Shown here: positions 1 through 7,955 of the stretch, piece by piece | Layout: each line of letters begins with the position of its first letter | Numbering within the stretch: position 1 is the first letter of the stretch | Assembly: GCA_017354515.1 (NCBI GenBank) | Contig: JAFMQT010000013.1 | Coordinates: forward strand, 1-22,860 | Source of the DNA: Nocardia sp. | GTDB taxonomy: Bacteria > Actinomycetota > Actinomycetes > Mycobacteriales > Mycobacteriaceae | Direction: 5' to 3' | Length of the DNA: 22,860 nucleotides | The notes under the pieces: model-generated | Told to the model about the DNA's origin: nothing | Database searches by the model: none | Seen by the model: only the letters and a program-made list of their open reading frames with translations | Translations under genes and position numbers: made by a program

Positions 1-3000
1 TGATCTGCTCCGAGAACCCGGACCTGGTGGGCCGGGAGGCGGCGGCGATCGCGGACTATGCCGACGCCCATCCCGCGGTGAGCCCCGCGCGCATCGCGGA
101 GATGTTGTTTCGCACCCGCCCGGCCCGGCGGTACCGGGCGCTGGTCATGGCCACCGACCGCGATACCATGGCGTCGGGGCTGCGCGCGCTGGCCGCCGGC
201 GAACCGCATCCGGATGTGGTGCGGTCCGACGGCCCGGCTAGCCCGGCGCGGGTGGCCTTCGTATTTCCCGGCCAAGGTAGTCAGCGGCCGGGTATGGGGC
301 GCATGCTCTACGACCACTCCGAGCCCTACCGAAGCGCGGTCGACGAGTGCGACAAGATCTTTCACGAGTTGTATCAGTGGTCGCCGCTGCCGTATCTGCT
401 GGATGCCGACACCCCGACCGATGAGCCGGCGCACACCGTGCAACCCGCGCTGTTCGCCAATATGGTCGGGGTGGCCGCGATGTGGCAGGCGGCCGGTGTG
501 CGGCCGTACTCGGCGGTCGGCCACTCCCAGGGCGAGATCCCCGCCTGCTATTTCGCCGGCGCGCAAACCCTGCCGGACGCGGTGCGGATCGTGGATACCC
601 GGGGCCGCATCGTCGACGGGCTCGGCCTGGAGGGGTTCGCGATGGCCGTCCTCGGCATCGACCGGGACGAATGTGAGGACCTGCTCGCCCGCCAGGCCGG
701 TTTCGCGGAATTGTCGGTGGTCAACGCCGACCACGTGCTGGCCATCGCCGGGGCGTCCGACGCGGTCGGTGTGATTGTCGAAAAGCTCACCGCGGAAGGG
801 AAATTCGCCAAGCAGATCAAGGTCCCGTATCCCGCGCACACCTCCTATATGCACCAGCTGCGCGAGGTGTTGAATCGCACGGTAGGCCCGGATATGGACA
901 ACCACTCCTTCCTGCCTAGCGATATCGACTTCATCGGTGGCACGTTCGGCGACGTGGTTCGGCCCGACCAGTCGGTGATGGATTACTGGTATCTGAATCT
1001 GCGCAACCGGGTGCGCTTCGATCGGGCCATCGCGGTGGCCGCACGCCGGGGTGCGAACACCTTCATCGAGATGTCCGAACATCCCACCCTCATGCTGGCG
1101 ATGCAGGAAACCCTCGGCACCCTCCCGGCCGACGTGCACTACCGGGCGCTCGGGACCAGCCGCCGCACCGCCGAGGATCTGCGGGAATTCACCCGCGCCC
1201 TGGCCACCGTCGTCGTCCACGACTCCGAGTACGACTGGGACATGCTGCGGGACAACACCTCCGGTGGCCCGCGGATGCCGCTGCTGGACTTCCCGAACAC
1301 CGTGCTCAACACGACGAAGATGTGGGCGGTGTTCAATTATCCGGCGGTGCCGCCGGATAACGCGGACACCTTCCTACCCACCCGCTACGTCGAACAGTGG
1401 ACGCGACTCAAACGCCGCTCGATGGTTCCGCCGCGCACCCTCGCGGTACTCGATCCAGCCGGAGCGGCCGGGGAACTGGTCGCGGCGATCGCGGCGGCGG
1501 CCACCAAACATGGTGCGACGGTGGTCGACTCGACATCCGCGGATACCCTCCTGATGCTGGCGCCGCCGGCCTCCGGGGCGCGGGTTGAGGATCTGGCCAC
1601 CTTCCTGGGCGAGCCCGACTGGCCGGCGGATCTGTCCGGGGTGGGCGAGATGTGGTTGGTCACCACGGGGGGCGAACACGTGCACGCCGAGGAGGTTCCG
1701 GATCCGTTCCACGCCGCCGCCCAGGCCGGATTCCGCTGTCTGGCAGCCGATCACGTCGGCACCGCCATCCGGCACCTGGACCTGCCCGCCGGAGCGGATC
1801 CGATGGTAGCGGCCCGGGCCCTGATCGGCGCGATACATATCGCCGACGAACCCGAACTGGCGGTGCGCGACGGTGGCGTCTACGCCAGACGCCTGGTCGC
1901 CGACGATGCCGAGGACCGGCCGCTGGACGCCGAGACCCTGCGGGAGGTCGTGATCATCGGCGGCACCGGCAAACTCGGACTCGACTTCTGTGACCGGTTC
2001 GCCACCGCCGGAGCGCAGCGTATAACGCTGGTCAGCCGCAGTGGCGGGGATACCGGTGTGGCGGGCCGCATCCGCGATATCGAATACGGATCGAAGTCCG
2101 AGATCGTGCGCCGGGGTTGCGATATCACCGACCCGGACGCCGTCCGCGCGCTCGGGGCCGAATTCGCCGAGTCACCCGCGACGCTGATCGTGCACGCGGC
2201 CGTGGACTACGCGGCCGCGGAATCGGAGCCCACCGCCGACACCGTCCGCGCCGCGGCCACTGCCAAATCCGTTGCCCTGGAGTACGTGATCGCACATCTT
2301 CCGCTCGCGGAGCACGGCCGGATCGTGCTGTGCTCATCGCTGTCGGCCGGCCTCGGCGGTAAGGGGCTGGCCGTGTATTCCGCGGTCAATCGGCTCCTCG
2401 ACGCCGAGGCGATCCGCTACCGGGCCGAGGGCATTCGGTGCACCTCGGTGCAGTGGGGGTTGTGGCGTGCGGTGGGAGCGGCCACCGCCGATGCCGTCGC
2501 CACCATCAGCGGGGCCGGACTGCTTCCGATGGATCCGCACAGCGCGGTGGTCGCGGGCTTTACACCGGACACCAATGCCATTGTGGCGGCGGCGGATTGG
2601 GGCCGCCTGCGAGAGCTGTTCAGCGCGCTGGAATATGGGCCGCTGTTCGCGGAACTGCCCGAGGATCTTCCGGCGGCGGTGGGTGGAGGTGCGATCGCGG
2701 CGCCCGCTCCGGAGCCCGAGCCGGTCGCCGCGGCCTCGGTCGCCGAACCCGCGGTACCGGACGAGGATTCGGTGTCGGAGGGGGATTCGGTGTCGGCCGA
2801 CACGGTCGAGATCACCGAGGTCGTCCGTCGCGCTCTGCGGACGGTCATGGGCCTGGGCGGTACCGAATCCATCGACCAGTCGATGCCTTTGGTGGCCATG
2901 GGCTTGGATTCGTTGCAAGCATTGGATCTGCGCAAGCGGGTGGAAGCCGAACTCCGGCGCGACCTTCCGGTCACCGCGATTCTGGGGGGCGCCTCATTGG

Positions 3001-3026
3001 ATGAGGTGGTGAGCCTGCTGGCCTGA
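1..3026 (+). CDS. mbtD: MbtD-like polyketide synthase (AT-KR-ACP), 5' end outside window
   Basis: The reading frame is open from base 3 to a TGA at 3024-3026, with no stop back to the window edge, so the gene starts upstream and probably lacks only its first few dozen residues. Domains in order: acyltransferase, with the FVFPGQGSQ motif near base 260 and the GHSQGE nucleophile (Ser codon 525-527); a long linker; ketoreductase, with the GGTGKLG nucleotide-binding loop near 1960, the Ser-Ser pair near 2334 and the catalytic Tyr in AVYSAVN (codon 2376-2378); an Ala/Pro/Glu-rich linker; and an acyl carrier protein with its phosphopantetheine Ser in GLDSLQ (codon 2910-2912). There is no ketosynthase, so it must work with a separate KS protein. 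Domain order, length (about 1000 residues) and N-terminal sequence match mycobacterial MbtD, which with MbtC builds the beta-hydroxy acid of mycobactin; the Nocardia counterpart serves nocobactin. The product is inferred from family and from the iron box downstream. Confidence 0.78.
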   Translation, partial: ICSENPDLVGREAAAIADYADAHPAVSPARIAEMLFRTRPARRYRALVMATDRDTMASGLRALAAGEPHPDVVRSDGPASPARVAFVFPGQGSQRPGMGRMLYDHSEPYRSAVDECDKIFHELYQWSPLPYLLDADTPTDEPAHTVQPALFANMVGVAAMWQAAGVRPYSAVGHSQGEIPACYFAGAQTLPDAVRIVDTRGRIVDGLGLEGFAMAVLGIDRDECEDLLARQAGFAELSVVNADHVLAIAGASDAVGVIVEKLTAEGKFAKQIKVPYPAHTSYMHQLREVLNRTVGPDMDNHSFLPSDIDFIGGTFGDVVRPDQSVMDYWYLNLRNRVRFDRAIAVAARRGANTFIEMSEHPTLMLAMQETLGTLPADVHYRALGTSRRTAEDLREFTRALATVVVHDSEYDWDMLRDNTSGGPRMPLLDFPNTVLNTTKMWAVFNYPAVPPDNADTFLPTRYVEQWTRLKRRSMVPPRTLAVLDPAGAAGELVAAIAAAATKHGATVVDSTSADTLLMLAPPASGARVEDLATFLGEPDWPADLSGVGEMWLVTTGGEHVHAEEVPDPFHAAAQAGFRCLAADHVGTAIRHLDLPAGADPMVAARALIGAIHIADEPELAVRDGGVYARRLVADDAEDRPLDAETLREVVIIGGTGKLGLDFCDRFATAGAQRITLVSRSGGDTGVAGRIRDIEYGSKSEIVRRGCDITDPDAVRALGAEFAESPATLIVHAAVDYAAAESEPTADTVRAAATAKSVALEYVIAHLPLAEHGRIVLCSSLSAGLGGKGLAVYSAVNRLLDAEAIRYRAEGIRCTSVQWGLWRAVGAATADAVATISGAGLLPMDPHSAVVAGFTPDTNAIVAAADWGRLRELFSALEYGPLFAELPEDLPAAVGGGAIAAPAPEPEPVAAASVAEPAVPDEDSVSEGDSVSADTVEITEVVRRALRTVMGLGGTESIDQSMPLVAMGLDSLQALDLRKRVEAELRRDLPVTAILGGASLDEVVSLLA

Positions 3027-3062
3027 CGGCACCAGTGGGACAGGGTGGAGCCCGGATGCCAA

Positions 3063-3081
3063 TTAGGTTAGGCTTACCGAA
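3063..3081 (+). promoter_or_regulatory. IdeR/DtxR iron box
   Basis: The 19 bases TTAGGTTAGGCTTACCGAA match the IdeR/DtxR consensus TTAGGTTAGGCTAACCTAA at 17 of 19 positions. The site lies in the 90-base gap between the polyketide synthase stop and the exporter ATPase start. A TAGGCT hexamer inside the box (3069-3074) could be the -10, so bound repressor would block transcription when iron is plentiful. No clear -35 is visible. Confidence 0.85.
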
Positions 3082-3116
3082 GATTGCTCGGCTTATCCAT
3101 ACAGACGGAGAACATT

Positions 3117-4097
3117 GTGTCGGAACCAGTGGAAGCGTCCGCGGCCGCGGGAGCGGACACCGCGATCGTCGTCGACTCCATCGAGAAATCCTTCGGTGCG
3201 GTGAAGGCCCTGCGCGGGGTCACCTTCAGCGTGCCGACCGGCAGCGTGCTCGGCGTGCTGGGTCCCAACGGCGCCGGAAAGACGACCACGGTCTCGGTGC
3301 TGTCCACACTCATCCGGCCCGATGCCGGCAGCGCGCGGATCGCCGGCTACGACGTGGTCGCCGACGCGGCCGAGGTGCGCTCGTCGATCATGCTCACCGG
3401 CCAGTACGCCGCACTGGACGAAATACTCAGCGGCCGTGAGAATCTCGTACTCTTCGGCCGGTTGATGGGACTGGGCCGCAAGGCGGCCGGGGCTCGCGCG
3501 AGCGAACTGCTCGAGCAATTCGACCTCACCGAGGCCGCCGACCGTCGCGTCGGCCAGTACTCCGGCGGTATGCGCCGCCGCATCGATATCGCCTGCGGGC
3601 TGGTCCGGCCGCCGCGCGTGGTGTTCCTCGACGAACCGACCACCGGCCTGGACCCGGTGAGCCGCCAGAGTCTGTGGGCGCTGATCCGCTCGCTGAAGGA
3701 ACAGGGGGTGACGATTCTGCTCACCACCCAGTACCTCGAGGAAGCCGACGCCCTGAGCGACAACATCATCGTTATCGACAAGGGCACCGTGATCGCCGAG
3801 GGCACCGCCGACCAGCTCAAGGCGCGCGCCGGTGAGAGCTACTGCGAGGTGGTCCCCGTCGATGCCGGAGATGTTCCGGCGGTGGTCACCGCACTGTCGG
3901 AGTTGGGCGCGCCCACCGTCGCCGAATCCCGTGACCGCGTGTCCATTCCGGCTCCCGGTGGGGCGGTGACCCTGTCGCAGGCGCTGGACCGGATCAATGC
4001 CGCGAATGTCGAACTGATCGATATCGCGTTGCGCCGCCCGTCCCTGGACGAGGTCTTCATCAAGCTGACCGACAAATCCGCGGTGGCCGCATCATGA
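3117..4097 (+). CDS. ABC exporter ATP-binding protein, DrrA family
   Basis: A 326-residue nucleotide-binding subunit of an ABC-2 type exporter. Visible motifs are Walker A GPNGAGKTT (residues 49-57), the Q-loop glutamine at 96, signature YSGGMRR (148-154) and Walker B VVFLDEP (168-174). The switch position reads TTQYLEEAD, with Gln where many ABC proteins have His, as is usual in the DrrA (daunorubicin resistance) family. The GTG at 3117 is chosen because GGAG (3107-3110) sits six bases upstream; longer in-frame starts would run into the iron box. The stop overlaps the next ATG (ATGA). It should energise the two permeases that follow. The iron box and the siderophore synthase upstream suggest nocobactin-type siderophore export, but drug or lipid export cannot be excluded from sequence. 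Confidence 0.88.
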   Translation: MSEPVEASAAAGADTAIVVDSIEKSFGAVKALRGVTFSVPTGSVLGVLGPNGAGKTTTVSVLSTLIRPDAGSARIAGYDVVADAAEVRSSIMLTGQYAALDEILSGRENLVLFGRLMGLGRKAAGARASELLEQFDLTEAADRRVGQYSGGMRRRIDIACGLVRPPRVVFLDEPTTGLDPVSRQSLWALIRSLKEQGVTILLTTQYLEEADALSDNIIVIDKGTVIAEGTADQLKARAGESYCEVVPVDAGDVPAVVTALSELGAPTVAESRDRVSIPAPGGAVTLSQALDRINAANVELIDIALRRPSLDEVFIKLTDKSAVAAS

Positions 4098-4897
4098 CCG
4101 CCGCGACCGACCCGGCGCCGATCACGGCGATCGTCGATCGGGATTTCTCGATCTCACCGAGTACGCAGCTACGCGCCCTGGCCGGGCGCATGCTGCAGAG
4201 TATGGTGCGCCAGGGGCAGCTGGTGGTGGCGTTCATGCAGCCGGTGGTGTTCTTCGTATGTTTCTATGTGCCGCTGCACAAATCGCTGGAAACTCCGGTC
4301 GTGCCGTATGCGCAGTATCTGCTGCCGGTGATCGTGGTCTTCGCGATGTTCTTCGTCTCGATGTTCTCCGCCGATATGGCCGCCCGTGAGGTGGTCGGCG
4401 GGATGGCCACCCGGCTGCGGTCCATGCCGGTCCCGCCGTGGGTGCCGGTATCGGCTCGCGCCACCGCGAATCTGGCGCGGGCGGTGGCGGCCCTGCTCGG
4501 TGCGCTGGTGATCGGAACGGTATTCGGCTTCCGATTCCATTCCCTGCCGGGCGCGGTGGTTTTCCTGTTGCTGGCACTGGTGTTCGGCATCGGGTTGATG
4601 ATCGCCACCGACGCCCTGGGCACCGTGACCGGGAATCCGCAGTTGGGCGGCACCGTTCTGTTCGTACCCCAGCTGCTGTTGCTGATGACATCCACGGGTT
4701 TCGTTCGTGCCGAGGGATTTCCGGGCTGGATCCAGCCGTGGGTGCGCAACCAGCCGATCTCGCAGCTGGCGGCGGCGCTGCGCGGTCTCGCCGACGACCG
4801 CTACGTCCCGGAGGTCGGTGTGTCCATCGCCTGGATCGTCGGGATCTTCGTGGTCGGCGCGATTGCGGCGGTTCGAGCGGAAGGTCGCCGGGCATGA
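4094..4897 (+). CDS. ABC-2 type permease, DrrB-like
   Basis: A 267-residue integral membrane protein with about six hydrophobic segments, for example residues 42-58 (VVAFMQPVVFFVCFYVP), 75-93, 130-147, 155-171 and 192-203, and a final one near 245-262. A soluble N-terminal stretch of about 30 residues precedes the first segment, and the protein ends in a basic tail. This is the usual layout of an ABC2 membrane domain. The ATG at 4094 overlaps the stop of the ATPase gene (ATGA), so translation is probably coupled. With the next gene it would form a heterodimeric channel for the substrate exported by the upstream ATPase. Confidence 0.85.
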   Translation: MTAATDPAPITAIVDRDFSISPSTQLRALAGRMLQSMVRQGQLVVAFMQPVVFFVCFYVPLHKSLETPVVPYAQYLLPVIVVFAMFFVSMFSADMAAREVVGGMATRLRSMPVPPWVPVSARATANLARAVAALLGALVIGTVFGFRFHSLPGAVVFLLLALVFGIGLMIATDALGTVTGNPQLGGTVLFVPQLLLLMTSTGFVRAEGFPGWIQPWVRNQPISQLAAALRGLADDRYVPEVGVSIAWIVGIFVVGAIAAVRAEGRRA

Positions 4898-5649
4898 GCG
4901 GCCAGAGCCTGGTCGAGGCCGGGCGACTGCTGCGGCGTTGGTCCCGGCAGCCCGATGTGATCGTCTCGACCGTGGTGCTGCCGATCCTGCTGCTGTTGAT
5001 GTACGACCTGGTGCTGAAACGTTCGCTGGACGCGCACAGCGGTGTCGATCCGATCTACGGTTTCGCCCCGATGATCGCGGTGGCCGGCGCCATGTACGGG
5101 GCGATGGGCACCGGGATGTCGCTGTTCGGGGAGCGGCAGAGCGGTCTGCTGCGCCGATTCTGGGTGCTGCCGATCCACCGGGCCTCGGGCCTGATCGGAC
5201 GGCTGATCGCCGAATGCGCCCGCGCGCTGGCGGCGACGGTCGTGGTGACCGTGGTCGGGCTGATCCTGGGGCTGCGCTTCCACGCCGGATTCGGCGGTGT
5301 GATCGGCATGTTGATCGTGCCGGTGATCGTGATCGCCGGATTCACACCGATCGTGATCACGGTCGGAGTCAGCAGCGCCGGCGACAAGGTAACCGAACTG
5401 TTCGCGATCGTGGTGCTGGTGGGTATGTTCTTCAACTCCGGATTCGTTCCGGTGCAGAACTATCCCGGCCTGCTGCAGCCGATCGTGCGGTATCAGCCGA
5501 TGAGCTGTGCGATCGAGGCCATGCGCGGTTTCACCCTCGGCGGCGCGGCGCTGACACCGTTCCTGCAGACCGTCGTGTGGGCGGCCGGCCTGATGGTCGT
5601 CTTCGGCTTCTTCGCCGTTCGCGGGTACCGCCGCGCGGTGCGGAGCTGA
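4894..5649 (+). CDS. ABC-2 type permease, DrrC-like
   Basis: A 251-residue membrane protein. The ATG at 4894 overlaps the preceding stop (ATGA). Longer in-frame starts exist inside the upstream permease gene but would overlap it by hundreds of bases, so they are rejected. Hydrophobic segments include residues 23-39 (VIVSTVVLPILLLLMYD), 54-71, 106-126, 135-155, 168-183 and 224-243. It is similar in layout to the preceding permease, as in DrrB/DrrC pairs. It closes the three-gene exporter operon. No hairpin terminator is visible after it, so read-through toward the debranching-enzyme gene is possible. Confidence 0.85.
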   Translation: MSGQSLVEAGRLLRRWSRQPDVIVSTVVLPILLLLMYDLVLKRSLDAHSGVDPIYGFAPMIAVAGAMYGAMGTGMSLFGERQSGLLRRFWVLPIHRASGLIGRLIAECARALAATVVVTVVGLILGLRFHAGFGGVIGMLIVPVIVIAGFTPIVITVGVSSAGDKVTELFAIVVLVGMFFNSGFVPVQNYPGLLQPIVRYQPMSCAIEAMRGFTLGGAALTPFLQTVVWAAGLMVVFGFFAVRGYRRAVRS

Positions 5650-5747
5650 CACGCTAGTCTCGACTCTCGTTGTACGTTATTTCGGCTAGGCCCCCAGATA
5701 AACCCGTACCGGTGTAGCACCCGGCAGCCAGGGAGGTGCCGTTCGCG

Positions 5748-5810
5748 ATGGCGTTGATCGAGCCGAGGCTCACGAGCTCGTCGAAGCACACGGGGGGTGA
5801 GCGGCGATGA
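5748..5810 (+). CDS. possible 20-residue leader peptide
   Basis: An ATG at 5748 opens a 20-codon frame (MALIEPRLTSSSKHTGGERR). Its TGA (5808-5810) overlaps the ATG of the debranching enzyme (5807) in an ATGA junction. A strong Shine-Dalgarno-like AGGGAGGTG lies at 5730-5738, somewhat far from the ATG (about ten bases). The overlap suggests translational coupling. It is too short to judge by composition and could be chance; the downstream gene also has its own GGGGGG tract (5792-5797). Confidence 0.3.
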   Translation: MALIEPRLTSSSKHTGGERR

Positions 5811-7912
5811 CCGGTCCCTCCCCACTCAACAGTGGTGAACCCGCACTGCTCAACGGTGCGGTGACCCTCGTCGAGGGCAGTACCTTCTGCCTGTCGGACC
5901 GGATCGGCGATATCGAGTCCGGTACCGCACAGGGTCTGTTCTATCGCGACGCCCGGGTGGTTTCGCGCTGGGAGCTGCGGGTGGACGGGCAGCACCTGGA
6001 ACCGCTGTCGGTGCTGAGTCCGGAGGCCTTCACCGCTCGTTTCGTGCTGCGCAGGCCGCCGCGCGCCGGCGCCGCGGACTCGAGCCTGCTGGTAGTGCGC
6101 GAACGCCTGGTCGCAGACGGTATGCGCGAAACCATCGTGCTGGAGAATCTGGGCCGCGAACCCACGGCGGTGGTGCTGGAACTGCGCGCCGACGCCGATT
6201 TCGTGGATCTGTTCGCCGTCAAGGAGGGGCGGGTCGGGCACGGCCGGGCCGAAATCCTGGTCACCGACAACGAATTGCTGCTGAACGACCGCGCCGATCG
6301 GGCTCGCGGGCTCGCGGTCTCCTCCTCCGAACTGCCGACCGTGATGCCCGGATCGCTGAGCTGGCGGATCGTGGTTCCGGCGACCGGCCGCTGGAAGACC
6401 GAAATCCTGGCCCAGCCGACGGTCGCCAATCAGCGGGTACAGGTCGCGCTGCGGCCCGGCGAGCACTACCGATCCAGCGAGCCCGGCCGCAAGATGGCCG
6501 CCTGGCGCGATACCGCCACCAAACTCACCAGCGGCGACCCGCAGCTCACCTCGATTCTGCATCGCACCGAAAGTGACCTGGGCGCCTTGCAGATTCGCGA
6601 TAAACGCCAGCATCGCACCTTCGTGGCGGCGGGTGCACCGTGGTTCATGACGCTGTTCGGCCGGGATTCGCTGCTCACCGCGTGGATGGCGCTACCGCTG
6701 GATTCCTCACTGGCCCTGGGCACCATGCAGCAGCTGGCCGAAATGCAGGGCCAGCAGGTGGACGCCCTCACCGAGGAGGAACCGGGCCGGATCATGCACG
6801 AGATCCGCCGCGGCCCATCCGGCGGGCTCGCTATCGGCGGCGAGGTTTATTACGGAACCGTCGACGCCACACCGCTTTTCGTGATGCTGTTGGCCGAGAC
6901 CCGGCGCTGGGGCGCGGCGCCGGAGTCCGTGCGGGCGCTGCTGCCGGCCGCCGATGCCGCCCTCGAATGGATCTGTCATTTCGGCGACCGCGACGGTGAC
7001 GGGTTCGTCGAATATCAGCGTGCCACTGATCGTGGCCTGGCCAATCAGGGGTGGAAGGACAGTTTCGACGGCGTCAATTTCGCCGCCGGGGTCTCGGCGC
7101 AGGCGCCGATCGCGCTGTGCGAGGTCCAAGCCTATGTGTATGCGGCGATGCTGGCGCGCGCGGAACTGGCCGAGGAATTCGATCAGCCGCATAAGGCGGC
7201 CAAATGGCGTGATCGTGCCGCGGCGCTGCGAACCAAATTCGCCGAATCGTTCTGGATTCCGGAAAAGGGCTGGTACGCCATCGCTTTGGACGGTGGTAAG
7301 CACCGCGTGGACGCGTTGACCAGCAATGTCGGGCACTGTCTGTGGTCGGGCATCGTGCCGGACGAGCACGCCGAACAATTGATCACGCAGCTGTCGGCCC
7401 CGGAGATGGATTCCGGATTCGGGCTGCGCACCCTGTCCTCGGCGATGGGCGCGTTCAATCCGATGAGTTATCACAACGGTTCGGTGTGGCCGCACGACAC
7501 CGCCATCGCCGTGGCGGGCCTGCTGCGTTACCGCCACATTCCCGGTGCGGTGGAGCTCGCCACCCGCCTGTCCGGTGGATTACTGGACGCCGCATCGTCT
7601 TTCGGTGGCCGGCTGCCGGAATTGTTCTGCGGCTTCCAGCGGACGCGCTTCTCCTCGCCGGTTCCGTATCCGACCTCCTGCTCCCCCCAAGCGTGGGCGA
7701 GCGCGGCGCCGCTGCTGATCGTGCGCTCATTCCTGGGGCTGGACCCCGATGTCCCGCGCCGTACGGTGACGATCCTGCCGAATGTCCCCGAACAGTGGGG
7801 CCGGTTGGAGCTGACCGATCTGCGCCTCGGCGGTACCACCATCGACTTGGCTGTGGACGGGGACCAGGTTACCGCCAACCTCCCGGAGGACTGGCGGTTG
7901 ATCACCCGGTGA
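5807..7912 (+). CDS. glycogen debranching / amylo-alpha-1,6-glucosidase family protein
   Basis: A 701-residue cytoplasmic protein with no signal peptide. The N-terminal 200-odd residues form a beta-rich domain like the bacterial glycogen-debranching N-terminal domain (LVEGSTFCLSDRIGDI, GLFYRDARVVSRWEL). The rest is an (alpha/alpha)6-barrel glycosidase of the amylo-alpha-1,6-glucosidase type. Motifs are TLFGRDSLL (Asp at residue 287), NQGWKDSFDGV (Asp at 418) and YHNGSVWPHDTA (555-566), where catalytic acid/base residues are expected in this clan. The assigned role is hydrolysis of alpha-1,6 branch glucose in glycogen or a related alpha-glucan; the substrate is not provable here. The ATG at 5807 is preceded by a G-rich Shine-Dalgarno. 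Between drrC and this gene (5650-5806) I see no convincing sigma-A promoter. It converges with the peptidase gene. Confidence 0.8.
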   Translation: MTGPSPLNSGEPALLNGAVTLVEGSTFCLSDRIGDIESGTAQGLFYRDARVVSRWELRVDGQHLEPLSVLSPEAFTARFVLRRPPRAGAADSSLLVVRERLVADGMRETIVLENLGREPTAVVLELRADADFVDLFAVKEGRVGHGRAEILVTDNELLLNDRADRARGLAVSSSELPTVMPGSLSWRIVVPATGRWKTEILAQPTVANQRVQVALRPGEHYRSSEPGRKMAAWRDTATKLTSGDPQLTSILHRTESDLGALQIRDKRQHRTFVAAGAPWFMTLFGRDSLLTAWMALPLDSSLALGTMQQLAEMQGQQVDALTEEEPGRIMHEIRRGPSGGLAIGGEVYYGTVDATPLFVMLLAETRRWGAAPESVRALLPAADAALEWICHFGDRDGDGFVEYQRATDRGLANQGWKDSFDGVNFAAGVSAQAPIALCEVQAYVYAAMLARAELAEEFDQPHKAAKWRDRAAALRTKFAESFWIPEKGWYAIALDGGKHRVDALTSNVGHCLWSGIVPDEHAEQLITQLSAPEMDSGFGLRTLSSAMGAFNPMSYHNGSVWPHDTAIAVAGLLRYRHIPGAVELATRLSGGLLDAASSFGGRLPELFCGFQRTRFSSPVPYPTSCSPQAWASAAPLLIVRSFLGLDPDVPRRTVTILPNVPEQWGRLELTDLRLGGTTIDLAVDGDQVTANLPEDWRLITR

Positions 7913-7918
7913 ACCGGT

Positions 7919-7949
7919 GGGCCGAGGCGCGAGCCTGCGGCCTCGGCCC
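7919..7949. terminator. bidirectional hairpin terminator
   Basis: A perfect 10-bp stem, GGGCCGAGGC (7919-7928) paired with GCCTCGGCCC (7940-7949), around an 11-base loop. It lies in the 43-base gap between two converging genes. There is no U-tract on either strand, which is common for actinobacterial terminators. Confidence 0.75.
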
Positions 7950-7955
7950 GTTCGA

